Part shown: positions 51,816-60,823 of the stretch, in pieces | How the letters are laid out: the number at the start of each line of letters is the position of its first letter | Numbering within the stretch: the first letter of the stretch is position 1 | NCBI GenBank assembly: GCA_017470815.1 | Contig: JAFUXT010000023.1 | Coordinates: 1-64,000 of the forward strand | Direction of reading: 5' to 3' | DNA length: 64,000 nucleotides | Origin: a bacterium | GTDB lineage: Bacteria; Cyanobacteriota; Vampirovibrionia; Gastranaerophilales; Gastranaerophilaceae | The notes under the pieces: generated by a model | Seen by the model: the letters and a program-made list of their open reading frames with translations, nothing else | The model's database searches: none | Told to the model about the DNA's origin: nothing | Position numbers and translations under genes: made by a program

Positions 51816-53497
51816 TTAAAATAATTTATTATCTATTTTCCCATTTGTCAGTTTACAATATTCCAGTATATCACTTGTTGATGCACCCTTATCTTTCATT
51901 GCATAAAAAGTTGTATCATCAAGTATAGAATAATTCCAAATTGCTTGCATTCTATTTTCAGAAGGTAATTCATTTATTTTTTTACACCAATCAAGTGCAC
52001 TTCTTTGTTTTTGTTTTACATTCGCATTATCAACATCTTTTTGAGCTTTTGTTTCTACTAAATAGATATTACCTCCCATTTTAAGGATAAAATCAGGATA
52101 ATATGAAGATAGTAAACCATCAGTTCTAATATATCTGAGACTTGCGAAAATATGATAATTCTCATTAATTTTTAAAAGTCTTTCAACTTCACTATCTCTA
52201 TCTGCAAATAACATAAATTCTTTTTCAAATTCACCTTTATTTGAAGGATAAGCAGTTTTTTCATAAATAGATTTTCTAATATCCAGAGCAAAATTTTCTC
52301 TCATTTTTAATTTATCAACTTGTGAAAAATAATTTTTTAAAACCGTAGCTTCTGTTGTAATAACATTATTCTGCATCTCATATATTGCTTGACTTACTTC
52401 TTTCATTATATGTTCAAGAATACCCGTTCTTGCAATCATTAAAACTCGCCAATTATTATCTTCATTTGGGTTAAATGGTTCTCCAAACAATTGATTCCTA
52501 ATATATTTATCAAGAACCTCTATCAATGAAACTTGATTAACTTGCATTACTGGATATGAAGAATGTCCTCCAACACGTGCTATATTGTTAGTTATAGCAT
52601 CTAACATTCTTGATAAAAATTCATTATAACTTTTTGCATTAAATAATTGGGATGTTACTTTGTAATCTCCGAATCGTGTTTTGACTGTCATTTCTTCAGA
52701 ATAAAAACTTTCATCTCCGTAATTATTAGCCATTGATTTTAATTGAGACAAAGTCCAAGGTAATTTATTATAATTTTCGGTTGAAATATCTCCAATTTCT
52801 AATACTTCTTCACTATCATTTATTATGGTCGGGATATAAAAATCATAGTCTTGATAATTATCTTTTAACCCTACAGTTATAATATCGCCTAAAATAGCAT
52901 TTTTCTCAGGCATTTTCTTTTCTTCTACAACCATTCCTTGTTCTAAATCATCATAGAATTGTATAAAAGCGGGGTGTTCTATAATACTTAAAATATCAAG
53001 ATAATTGCTTGGACTTTGTTTTTCAACAAACATTTTATATCTATTTTCAGCTTTAATATCCTGATAATCCTTTTCACGCCACATAAGCCGCAAACCTCTG
53101 CCTATTGTTTGTTCAAGCAAAATAGGGGCTTGTGAAGACCTTAAGGGCACAATTACGCATACGTTACTAACATCAAATCCTTCTCGTAACATCAAAACTG
53201 AAACTATAACTTTTGGTGTTGAGTGTTTATCGAGGTTAAATAATCTTTGTTTTATTTCTTTCCATTCACTCTCTTTTACAGAACCTTGTTTGTCAGAATC
53301 AATTTGCATAATTTCATCATCTGATAAACCTTCAGATTTTAAAAATTCACATACAAGAGGAGAAACTTTTGTATCCTCACACATAATAAGCATCTTAGGA
53401 TGTTTATTTTCTGCCTCTTTTGTAAATTCTTCTTCTAATATTTTTAATTTTGTTAAACCTGCTCTTAGCATCATTCTTTGACCTTCTGAAAGGTCAA
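51816..53497 (-). pseudogene. Type III restriction subunit (res), N-terminally deleted
   Basis: The open part (from ATG 53474) holds the C-terminal half of a type III restriction protein: helicase motifs V and VI (REGFDVSNVCVIVPLRSS, then EQTIGRGLRLMW), and a nuclease domain with YYPDFILKMGG...YLVETKAQ, the PD-ExK signature. The P-loop and DEAH parts are missing. In-frame coding similarity (VIDLSEGQRMM) continues upstream of the ATG to about 53500 and then stops at a junction with a mod-like fragment. A large deletion therefore fused the two genes, and the remnant is unlikely to restrict DNA. Confidence 0.8.
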
Positions 53498-53680
53498 TTA
53501 CATTTTATCTAACAAATCAGGTGGTATAACAAGGACTTCAATTTTTGATTTGTCGATATCTTTTAAAATATTTGCAATATCAAAAGTAAAATTCCAACCT
53601 AATATTATAACTTTGTTCCAAAAATCAAACATATACAAAAGATAAGCAAAAAAGAGCAGTCCGTTTTAATTCAATTTCAA
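53498..53680 (-). pseudogene. Fragment of a type III DNA methyltransferase (mod)
   Basis: On the minus strand a short frame reads FDFWNKVIILGWNFTFDI, then IEVLVIPPDLLDKM and stop. This resembles, from memory, the C-terminal region of site-specific DNA methylases. Just upstream, EIELKRTALFCLSFVYV reads in another frame, so a one-base shift also interrupts it. mod normally precedes res, which is the order here. Catalytic parts are absent. Confidence 0.6.
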
Positions 53681-53768
53681 ATTATTGGTGCAAATAATTA
53701 CATAATCCCTGTTCACTATCCTCTAATTGGTTGTTTAAGTAAACATGTCTTAACTCATTGAAATACAC

Positions 53769-53800
53769 AAAAAAGGTACGAAAAATATCGCACCTTTTTT
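53769..53800 (-). terminator. Terminator before the res/mod remnant
   Basis: AAAAAAGGT and CG pair with CG and ACCTTTTTT, with one A-C mismatch, around an AT-rich loop. On the minus strand it follows the stop of the gene at 53824. Confidence 0.75.
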
Positions 53801-53823
53801 ATTTATTATTTATACAAATATCC

Positions 53824-54870
53824 TTAGAATGTTACATCATAAGTTCTGCCATCCGCAAATTTGAAATTGAAAGTGACAGGTTTTGGATTTTCTTTATATT
53901 TCAAAACCAAAACTCTCATTTGTCCCTGCGGTTTGAGTTCATAATTCTCAGGCAAAGCGTTGGTATATCTTTTTGATTCTTTTGTAATTTTTGCTAATCT
54001 TATCCAGTTCGGAACACTGCATAATGCTGATGTACCTGCCGTAAGAACAAGCACCGGCGGAAACGTTGCAACCGTATCAAGCAAATCAAGTCTGTCCAAA
54101 TCAACAAATGACTCTGTTGTAACATCTTTTAGCCCTGCAAGTCTTTCGCTTGTTGCAGTAACTTTTGCAGTTGAAGAGTTTTTATTGGTTACAAGATATT
54201 CGTGGGCATGAACATATTTGTTTTCTTTTTCTTTTAAACGATATTCATTTTGCACAACTGAAACTCTTGCATTTTCATCATAATAATTTGTTGAATCTAA
54301 AAGTGTTAAATTAATCGGCTCATTATCCGGTGTATATGGGAATACTGATGTTTTTTTATTATCTTTAGCCATGTGGTTATTTAATTTTGCCATACCTGTT
54401 TTTAAAGGTTTTACCAAATCAGGTGAAATATAAAAATTACCTAATTCCTGTTTTCTTGCCAATGTAAAGAAATCAAATTTATATTCTTTCATTGCGGCCT
54501 TGTCATCAACTTTGTCATATTTATAACCGTAATAAGTCAAAAGTTCAGTCATCTCATTATCTTGAACATCATATTTCTCGTTTGAAACAACAAATATATT
54601 TGTGTTTTCGTTCGCCGGATATAGTCTGACAAAATATGTACAATTTTCGTCAGAATAAATGTAAGCATTTTTCACTTTTTCTAACGGTTGAAATTTGTCA
54701 TTGCCTTTGTACGAATCTATGGCATTTTGAATTTCAACAGAAAGTTGTCTGATATTTACATTTTTAACCTGATATGCATAGAAATTCTTTGCCAATTCCG
54801 CAGATGCAACTCCGGTATTAATCAACAATATCAGTAATGCTAAAAACAATAAATTAAAAATCTTTTTCAT
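53824..54870 (-). CDS. Exported hypothetical protein
   Basis: A 348-residue protein with a signal peptide (about 1-24, ending GVASA). No domain recognised; the body is a mixed alpha/beta region with FADGRTYDVTF at the C-terminus and a hydrophobic patch near 265-285 (PPVLVLTAGTSAL). The open frame begins 11 codons earlier, but GGAGG is six bases before the ATG at 54870, and the signal peptide starts there. It is followed by a terminator. Probably periplasmic or surface-linked. Confidence 0.7.
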   Translation of the reverse strand: MKKIFNLLFLALLILLINTGVASAELAKNFYAYQVKNVNIRQLSVEIQNAIDSYKGNDKFQPLEKVKNAYIYSDENCTYFVRLYPANENTNIFVVSNEKYDVQDNEMTELLTYYGYKYDKVDDKAAMKEYKFDFFTLARKQELGNFYISPDLVKPLKTGMAKLNNHMAKDNKKTSVFPYTPDNEPINLTLLDSTNYYDENARVSVVQNEYRLKEKENKYVHAHEYLVTNKNSSTAKVTATSERLAGLKDVTTESFVDLDRLDLLDTVATFPPVLVLTAGTSALCSVPNWIRLAKITKESKRYTNALPENYELKPQGQMRVLVLKYKENPKPVTFNFKFADGRTYDVTF

Positions 54871-55036
54871 CATTAACCTCCATTTATAGAAACATTTTAG
54901 CATTAAATTTCTATAATTTTATTAACTCCGATAATAAAATTTACAATCAATAACTTTAAAAATATAGGTAATTATATACTATTTTACAGTAAATATTGTC
55001 CTTAAAAATTTGTTGTAACTTTAACAAGCCCTACAC

Positions 55037-55333
55037 TTATCCCTTTACCATGGGAAAGGTTTGGCTGTTATTAAAAGACTTTATCTGATTTTTTACATCT
55101 TCTTTAGGGATAATCAGTAAACCGGTCAGCATTAACAGAACATCTACCCTGCTTTTTGCGCCGGTTTTATGCAGAATTTTTGACATGTGCGCTTTTACAG
55201 TCGATACCGTGATACATAATTTTTCCGCTATTTCAGGATTAGTTAAACCATTATAAAGACAAACAAGTACCTCTAATTCTCTTTCGGTTAGGAGTTTATC
55301 TTCATCCAAACAATAAACTGTATTAGCCATCAT
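55037..55333 (-). CDS. LuxR-type helix-turn-helix regulator
   Basis: A 98-residue protein consisting almost only of a GerE/LuxR DNA-binding domain: LLTERELEVLVCLYNGLTNP, EIAEKLCITVSTVKAHMSKI, LHKTGAKSRVDVLL. No receiver or sensor domain is attached. GGAGAGAG precedes two adjacent ATGs. Such single-domain proteins can be constitutive activators or partners of separate receivers. Its targets are unknown. Confidence 0.85.
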   Translation of the reverse strand: MMANTVYCLDEDKLLTERELEVLVCLYNGLTNPEIAEKLCITVSTVKAHMSKILHKTGAKSRVDVLLMLTGLLIIPKEDVKNQIKSFNNSQTFPMVKG

Positions 55334-55405
55334 AAATCTCTCTCTCCGACTAAGTCTATATTACTCTCTCATACCTCGAATGGATATAGGTCTTTAGTCT
55401 AATTG

Positions 55406-56185
55406 TTAACCCGGCATCGCATTTTTTAAACTCCCACGCTCGGCTTTTAGCGTGTTTTTTAGCATATCACTAATCATCACAAGTTTTTCTCTCAAAAACA
55501 ATGTTTGTATCTGACTCTGGCAGTCTAATTCAGTTTGTGGAGTTTTTTTTGCACGATACTGCGCTGCAAATTTTTCCCCCGAATTATATGCACCGATTTC
55601 ATCTATCAATTTGTAGCGTAAAAACTGCAATATATCTGTACTATGCCCTTTTTCTTTTTTAAGTAATTTCTCAGTTTCAATCTTGCTGATTGACGGACGC
55701 ACAGGAGACTGAAAATTATTTACAAAAAATTGCTCAAAATTATTTTCCCCTTCTCTCAATTTTGAAACCCTGTAAATTCGATTAGGTATTTTTGGATTAG
55801 TAAAATAATGGAACAGATGACGAATTTCATGCATCAAAACTTCCATACTGACACCACCAAAATGATTTTTCTTTGCCCCGGGTTTTAAAGAAACAATATA
55901 ACCGACAACATCAGCAGGAATAGTCCTTTCAATTTCTTGAGCAAGAATCACCGCCCCATTATAAATACTTTCTTTAGGTGGAATTTTTTCAACCTGAATG
56001 AGTTTAGTAGGCAAAATTGAGTGCAAACTTTTGCCTATATAATCAAATTGCGAATGTTTATATTTTTCGATACGATTATAAAATTTTTGTTCTAATTTTT
56101 CACAAAAGCAGTCGCGACCGGCAACAGAGCCGTCTTTAATAATCTTTGTAGAAATTCGTGCCGTACCTGCGATAGTTCTTATCAT
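55406..56185 (-). CDS. Predicted zinc metalloprotein with HEIRH motif
   Basis: A 259-residue protein with MEVLMHEIRHLFHYFTNPKI near 115-134, which contains the HExxH zinc-protease signature inside a plausible helix. A downstream Glu or His third ligand cannot be fixed by eye. There is no signal peptide. The C-terminus is basic. It is placed just after the min operon terminator. The peptidase role is inferred only from the motif. Confidence 0.65.
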   Translation of the reverse strand: MIRTIAGTARISTKIIKDGSVAGRDCFCEKLEQKFYNRIEKYKHSQFDYIGKSLHSILPTKLIQVEKIPPKESIYNGAVILAQEIERTIPADVVGYIVSLKPGAKKNHFGGVSMEVLMHEIRHLFHYFTNPKIPNRIYRVSKLREGENNFEQFFVNNFQSPVRPSISKIETEKLLKKEKGHSTDILQFLRYKLIDEIGAYNSGEKFAAQYRAKKTPQTELDCQSQIQTLFLREKLVMISDMLKNTLKAERGSLKNAMPG

Positions 56186-56223
56186 GCCTGATTAAAAAAC
56201 ATGTAAAAATATTTTTTGCTATA

Positions 56224-56252
56224 AAAAAGACGGTTTTTAAAACCGCCTTTTT
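56224..56252 (-). terminator. Terminator of the min operon
   Basis: AAAAAG-ACGGTTTT pairs with AAAACCG-CCTTTTT (one A-C mismatch), with a T-rich tail on the minus strand right after minE. Confidence 0.75.
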
Positions 56253-56256
56253 AGAT

Positions 56257-56877
56257 TTATTTTTCCGAAGTTTCCTCTTTTTTATTCTTTTCAATTTTTG
56301 GAATAGGCTTTTTCTCGGACTCAATTTCCGTTTCTGCAGGTTTTGATGTCGGTTCTTCCTCAGAATTTGCGTTTTCCTGATTATCAGATATATCTTCGTC
56401 TTCCTGAGTTTGGTCTTCATATTCTGCATCTTCAGAATTTTCGGAGTCTTGATTTTCTTCTGAATTGTCCTGTGCTTCTTCTTTATCGTCATCAGAAGTT
56501 TCAGCATTAGTTTCTTCTTCTACCTCTGATTTTTCTGCCTCTGCTTTTTTGTTTTCCTCTTCCTCTTTTAAAGCCTGTTCAATTTCTGCTTCGTCTTTTG
56601 CCCTGATTACGGGTATTGAAAGCATTAAAGCCATCTGTTCGCCTTCTTGCCCGATATTTAAGTCTAACGCTTCTTTATCGAGTTCAACATATTTTGAAAG
56701 AACTGCAATTAGTTCGGTTCTCATTCTGTTCATAATTTCAGGTGTTAAGTTTGTTCTGTCCTGCATCAAAACAAGTCTTAATCTGTTTACTGCAGTATTT
56801 TTTGATTCATCTTTAACATTTTGACCAAACAAACTCAATATTCTGTTGTATATTTCCGCAAAAATATTATCACTCAT
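56257..56877 (-). CDS. minE: MinE cell-division topological factor with acidic tail
   Basis: The first 95 residues are MinE: an amphipathic membrane-targeting start (IFAEIYNRILSLFG), the MinD-contact helix (NRLRLVLMQDRTNLTPEIMN) and the dimerisation part ending LMLSIPVIRAKDE. MinE drives MinCD oscillation. Residues 100-206 are an unusual extension, largely Glu, Asp, Asn and Ser and probably disordered, with a final basic patch. E. coli MinE is 88 residues. It is last in the minC-minD-minE operon, one base after minD. Confidence 0.9.
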   Translation of the reverse strand: MSDNIFAEIYNRILSLFGQNVKDESKNTAVNRLRLVLMQDRTNLTPEIMNRMRTELIAVLSKYVELDKEALDLNIGQEGEQMALMLSIPVIRAKDEAEIEQALKEEEENKKAEAEKSEVEEETNAETSDDDKEEAQDNSEENQDSENSEDAEYEDQTQEDEDISDNQENANSEEEPTSKPAETEIESEKKPIPKIEKNKKEETSEK

Positions 56878-56878
56878 A

Positions 56879-57700
56879 TTAGTTCTCCTTTCCTTTATTC
56901 AGGAATTTTGAGAAGAACTTTTTAATCTTGTTGGAAAGTTTTGCTTCCTCTTCAAAATCAATAATCGGAACATCTTCGCCAATAATTCTTTGTGCAACAT
57001 TACGATATGCTCTGCCTGCAAGAGAATCATCATCATTTACAATCGGTTCGCCTTTGTTTGTGGAAGTAATAATACCCGTGTCTTCGGGAATAATTCCGAT
57101 AAGTTCGGCAGAAAGAATTTCAACAACATCATCTTTACTCATCATATCTTTTGAAGCAGCCATATTTGGTCTGTAGCGATTAATTAAAAGTTTATAAGAT
57201 TTAATTTCTTCTTTTGCCTCCAAAAGTCCGATAATTCTGTCAGCATCACGAACAGCAGACATTTCAGGGGTTGTAACAACAATGGCTTCCGAGGCACCTG
57301 CAACTGCATTTTGAAAACCCTGTTCAATACCGGCAGGACAGTCAACAAGAACAAAATCAAATTGTTCTTTTAACTGATCACAAATATCTTTTAACTGTTC
57401 TTCTGTTACGGCAGATTTATCTCTTGTCTGCGCTGCAGCCAAAAGACAAAGGTTAGGATTTTTCTTATCCTTAACAAGAGCCTGTTTTAATTTGCATCTT
57501 TCTTCAACAACATCAACAATTGTATAAACAATTCTGTTTTCCAAACCTAATAAAAGGTCCAAATTTCTTAAACCCAAATCGGTATCGACCATAACAACTT
57601 TTTTACCGGCTCTTGCAAGAGCAGTACCGATATTAGCGTTAGTAGTAGTCTTTCCGACTCCCCCTTTACCTGAGGTTATTACTATTACTCTTCCGGTCAT
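56879..57700 (-). CDS. minD: Septum site-determining ATPase MinD
   Basis: A membrane-cycling ATPase that recruits MinC and responds to MinE. The deviant Walker A SGKGGVGKTT is at residues 10-19, VDTDLGLRNLDLLLGL follows, and VDCPAGIEQGF is the Walker B region. The C-terminal amphipathic helix (LSNKIKKFFSKFLNKG) binds membrane. The length of 273 is standard. AAGGAG precedes ATG. Confidence 0.97.
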   Translation of the reverse strand: MTGRVIVITSGKGGVGKTTTNANIGTALARAGKKVVMVDTDLGLRNLDLLLGLENRIVYTIVDVVEERCKLKQALVKDKKNPNLCLLAAAQTRDKSAVTEEQLKDICDQLKEQFDFVLVDCPAGIEQGFQNAVAGASEAIVVTTPEMSAVRDADRIIGLLEAKEEIKSYKLLINRYRPNMAASKDMMSKDDVVEILSAELIGIIPEDTGIITSTNKGEPIVNDDDSLAGRAYRNVAQRIIGEDVPIIDFEEEAKLSNKIKKFFSKFLNKGKEN

Positions 57701-57710
57701 TTATATCTCC

Positions 57711-58556
57711 TTAGTTTTCATTATGTATTTTTTTTATTATTATACTTCCTTTGTGAGTGAATGCTTCTTCCGGCGTATATTCACTCGTCTTTTGAATAAA
57801 CGGCAAATTAACCGTATCAGGTCTGCGTGCAAAAATCTCTCCTATTCTGATTTGAACAGGGTTGAGTTTTAACGCTCTGATTCTTGCAAAACTGTTTCCA
57901 TCAGAACCTGCATGAACTATACCTGCCAAAATTCCCCAAACAGTAACATCTCCTTTTGCAATAATTTCCGCCCCCGGGTTTACATCGCCGATAATAACAA
58001 TATTACCGTCAGAAGATATGCTCTGTCCTGAACGAATTGTTCTGCGAATGTATAATGTTGGCAGTTTTTCAGGTTCTGCTCTCAATTCTTTTATATGTTC
58101 TTCTTCATCTTCGCTTGGTTCAGGTTCTTCAAATTCATCATCACGATGAATTTCTTTAATTGCATTTTCGTCTTTTGGTTTTTCTTCTCCAAAAATATTA
58201 TCTAAAGCCTCTACAACCTCTTTTTGAGGTGCTTCCTCTTTATCCTGATTAAAAGACGGCGCACTGATTTCATTTGTAAACTCTGAAACTTTAATATTAA
58301 TACTCGTTGCAGATTCAAGTGTTTTTGCAGAACTCGTACTGATACAAGCAAGTTGAGATTCCATAAGTTCTATAAGTGTTTTTATACTTGTTAATTCTTC
58401 TGCAGTTAAGTCAATTGAGCCAAGTTTTAGACAAATATGCTTTTCTTTTGCTTCCGGCATATCAAGAGTTCTTGACAGTTCATAAATAATTTCGGAAATT
58501 TTTACGGCATGGGTTAAATCCACAATAAAGCCGTTATCAATATACCCCGTTTCCAT
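57711..58556 (-). CDS. minC: Septum site-determining protein MinC
   Basis: This inhibits FtsZ polymerisation away from midcell. Residues 1-100 are a divergent N-terminal domain. An acidic linker follows (about 105-165, many Glu and Asp). The C-terminal beta-helix (about 170-270) has the family motif IRSGQSISSDGNIVIIGDVN, then GDVTVWGILAGIVHAG. AAGGA is well placed for the ATG at 58556, so I reject the longer TTG start at 58574. It is first in minC-minD-minE. Confidence 0.92.
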   Translation of the reverse strand: METGYIDNGFIVDLTHAVKISEIIYELSRTLDMPEAKEKHICLKLGSIDLTAEELTSIKTLIELMESQLACISTSSAKTLESATSINIKVSEFTNEISAPSFNQDKEEAPQKEVVEALDNIFGEEKPKDENAIKEIHRDDEFEEPEPSEDEEEHIKELRAEPEKLPTLYIRRTIRSGQSISSDGNIVIIGDVNPGAEIIAKGDVTVWGILAGIVHAGSDGNSFARIRALKLNPVQIRIGEIFARRPDTVNLPFIQKTSEYTPEEAFTHKGSIIIKKIHNEN

Positions 58557-58896
58557 ATCTTCCTTTCTAAACAAATCGGTTACAATAAAAAATTAACCTA
58601 AAAAACATTAATCTTCAAGAAAATTTGTAGTTTTGTAATGGAGGATATTAAAAAATCCAAAAATTGACAAATTTTTGAGATTTTTCAATATCCGACCGAC
58701 GGTGTGTGAGAAACAGGTTGTATGTGGGATAACATACAGCCTGTTTCGAAACCGTTCCCAAGAGTTTGTAGAAAACGAAGTTTTTCACAAACTCTTATGT
58801 GTAACAAAATGTTAAGAATATTTTATTTAAAAAGGCAATTATTTACAAAATATATACTTTATAGATATAAGAGAAGAGATTATAAGGATTTATATT
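58557..58896. other. Divergent intergenic region with three hairpins
   Basis: No gene seen between minC and the plus-strand gene at 58897. Three consecutive stem-loops, listed separately, occupy its middle. The promoters of both units must lie here. Confidence 0.6.
58643..58797. repeat. Three tandem long hairpins
   Basis: Hairpin 1, 58643-58693: GGATATT/AATATCC, AAAAATC/GATTTTT and CAAAAATT/AATTTTTG stacked around a tiny loop. Hairpin 2, 58710-58747: a 16-bp arm starting GAAACAGG with one wobble. Hairpin 3, 58760-58797: AAGAGTTTGT/ACAAACTCTT plus an inner GAAAAC/GTTTTTC arm. They may belong to a leader RNA, a small RNA or an intergenic repeat. Confidence 0.7.
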
Positions 58897-59226
58897 ATGG
58901 TACAGAGCAGAGCAGTTGAAGCAGTAAACCGAACGAGCGCAGCCGATGGCGGAGGCTATATTCAGACCAACCTTAATCCTGAACAAGGTACAGTCGGGGC
59001 AACATTTGGTGCAATAATGAAAAATATACACGAAGCCGTATTTGGCGGAGTGGGATTTGATTTGAATGTATCAGAGGGTTACGCTCAAATTATGGCAAAC
59101 CCCAATAATGCAATAAATGTAAAAGGACGAACATATTACCCTCATTCAAGCATCGGGAATTTACGACCGTATAATTCAGACGGGAACCCCGCAGGCGGAT
59201 GTTTTTCACTTTACACAATGGGATAA
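58897..59226 (+). CDS. Small hypothetical protein
   Basis: A 109-residue Gly- and Asn-rich protein, no family recognised. AAGGA precedes the ATG. The next gene starts 14 bases after its stop, so they form a pair. It has no membrane segment or signal. Its C-terminus reads NPAGGCFSLYTMG. Confidence 0.65.
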   Translation: MVQSRAVEAVNRTSAADGGGYIQTNLNPEQGTVGATFGAIMKNIHEAVFGGVGFDLNVSEGYAQIMANPNNAINVKGRTYYPHSSIGNLRPYNSDGNPAGGCFSLYTMG

Positions 59227-59240
59227 TTCGGAGTAATAAA

Positions 59241-59534
59241 ATGGCAGAATCAATAAACGGAATACAATTAGGCGCAAAAATCGGACAGAGTGCAGAACTT
59301 TTATACGGCAACTTACCGGGATATGATATCGGAGTTGACGGCGGTCAGACACTCAAAGCGGATATGTATGCCAATAACCGTATAGCATTTGAAGATACCA
59401 AAACAGATAATATCGGACATCAAACTCCAAAAGCCGCAGATATAAACACTAAAAATAATATTACCCCGCAAACTGAAAAGCAAATTATGAACTTTTTACA
59501 AGGATTAGACGGATATAACAGAACTATGATTTAA
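59241..59534 (+). CDS. Small hypothetical protein
   Basis: A 97-residue polar protein starting MAESINGIQLGAKIGQSAEL. The open frame extends further upstream, but GGAG lies just before the ATG at 59241. It is second in a two-gene unit with the gene at 58897, closed by a strong terminator. Unrecognised. Confidence 0.65.
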   Translation: MAESINGIQLGAKIGQSAELLYGNLPGYDIGVDGGQTLKADMYANNRIAFEDTKTDNIGHQTPKAADINTKNNITPQTEKQIMNFLQGLDGYNRTMI

Positions 59535-59540
59535 TAAATA

Positions 59541-59597
59541 AAAATCCGTAATTTTGTCATTCTGAATTCATTTCAGAATCTTAAAATTACGGATTTT
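59541..59597. terminator. Long terminator between convergent genes
   Basis: AAAATCCGTAATTTT pairs with AAAATTACGGATTTT, with an inner ATTCTGAA/TTTCAGAAT hairpin that carries the dispersed TCATTCTGA repeat motif. A-runs and T-runs on both sides suit the genes ending at 59534 and 59616. Confidence 0.85.
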
Positions 59598-59615
59598 TGT
59601 TTGCAAATTTTTTAT

Positions 59616-60740
59616 TTATACACCTACTGTTGATTTTGATTTTTCAATACAAGAAATCAAAGTGCTTGCGACTGTATCCTGTTCTTCTTTCGTCAATTCA
59701 GGGAACATCGGAAGTGAAATAACAAGTTCGGTATTTTTTTCTGTTACTGGTAATGAACCTTTACCCATTCCAAGCCAAGCATTAACTTTTTGGAAATGCA
59801 ACGGTATAGGATAATAAAGCATTGCACCGATTCCTGCTTCGCCGAGCATTTTGTGAACTTCATCTCTGTTAGGTATTTTAACAGTATATTGGTGATAAAC
59901 ACAATAAGTATCATCAAGTTCTTTCGGAGTCTGAATATCTGCACATTTTGAGAATAAATCATTGTAATAAGCGGCATGCTCACGTCTTTTGGAGTTCCAT
60001 TCATCAATATATTTTGCTTTTACTCTTAATATTGCAGCCTGAATTTCATCAAGTCTTGAATTGATACCAAGTTCATCATTGTGATATCGAACCATTGAAC
60101 CATGATTTCTCAATGCAATTAAGTGATCTCTCAATTCTTCCGAATTTACGGTACAAAGACCGCCGTCACCCATTGTACCAAGGTTTTTAGTCGGATAGAA
60201 ACTATAGCATCCGATATCCCCGAAAGTACCAACCATTTTGCCTTTGTATAAAGCACCGATAGCCTGACAGCAATCTTCAACAACTCTCAAATTGTGTCTG
60301 TGCGCAATATCCATAATAGCATCCATATCACAAGGCTGACCATATAAATGAACAGGAATAATAGCCTTTGTTTTTGGAGTAATTGCTTTTTCAATTTCTT
60401 TCGGGTCAATATTAAATGTATCAGGGTTAATATCAACAAATACCGGTTTGGCACCAACCATGCCGATTGCTTCTGCAGTTGCAACAAATGTGAATGCAGT
60501 TGTAATAACTTCATCTCCCGCACCGATATTTAATGCTCTTAATGCGATATGTAAAGCATCAGTACCGGAATTTAACGCAACAGTATATTTACAACCGATA
60601 TATGAAGCAAGTTCACTTTCTAATGCTTTAACATTTGGTCCCAAGATATAGCATCCGCTTCTCATAACTTCACATACGGCTTTTTCTGCTTCAGCGCCGA
60701 TTTGCGCATACTGGCGTTTTGAATCCATAATAGGTATCAT
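59616..60740 (-). CDS. DegT/DnrJ/EryC1-family sugar aminotransferase
   Basis: A PLP enzyme that transfers an amino group to a keto-sugar nucleotide for surface-glycan building. ALNSGTDALHIAL (phosphate contact), D156 in VVEDCCQAIGA and the PLP-binding K185 in SFYPTKNLGTMGDGG are present. The C-terminal part has the usual RLDEIQAAIL and YPIPLH motifs. The length of 374 is normal. Similar to WbpE/PseC-type enzymes; the exact sugar is unknown. It is apparently monocistronic. Confidence 0.92.
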   Translation of the reverse strand: MIPIMDSKRQYAQIGAEAEKAVCEVMRSGCYILGPNVKALESELASYIGCKYTVALNSGTDALHIALRALNIGAGDEVITTAFTFVATAEAIGMVGAKPVFVDINPDTFNIDPKEIEKAITPKTKAIIPVHLYGQPCDMDAIMDIAHRHNLRVVEDCCQAIGALYKGKMVGTFGDIGCYSFYPTKNLGTMGDGGLCTVNSEELRDHLIALRNHGSMVRYHNDELGINSRLDEIQAAILRVKAKYIDEWNSKRREHAAYYNDLFSKCADIQTPKELDDTYCVYHQYTVKIPNRDEVHKMLGEAGIGAMLYYPIPLHFQKVNAWLGMGKGSLPVTEKNTELVISLPMFPELTKEEQDTVASTLISCIEKSKSTVGV

Positions 60741-60823
60741 AGTTTTATCTCCTTTATAATCTACACCTTTTGATAAAACTATTATACCACGCTTTTTGGC
60801 GTCTTAATATAAATTTTATATCG

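Noticed and set aside
56136-56507. A 123-codon Lys-rich open frame on the minus strand
   Set aside because: It is an out-of-frame reading of the acidic GAA/GAT-rich tail of minE and bridges a terminator.
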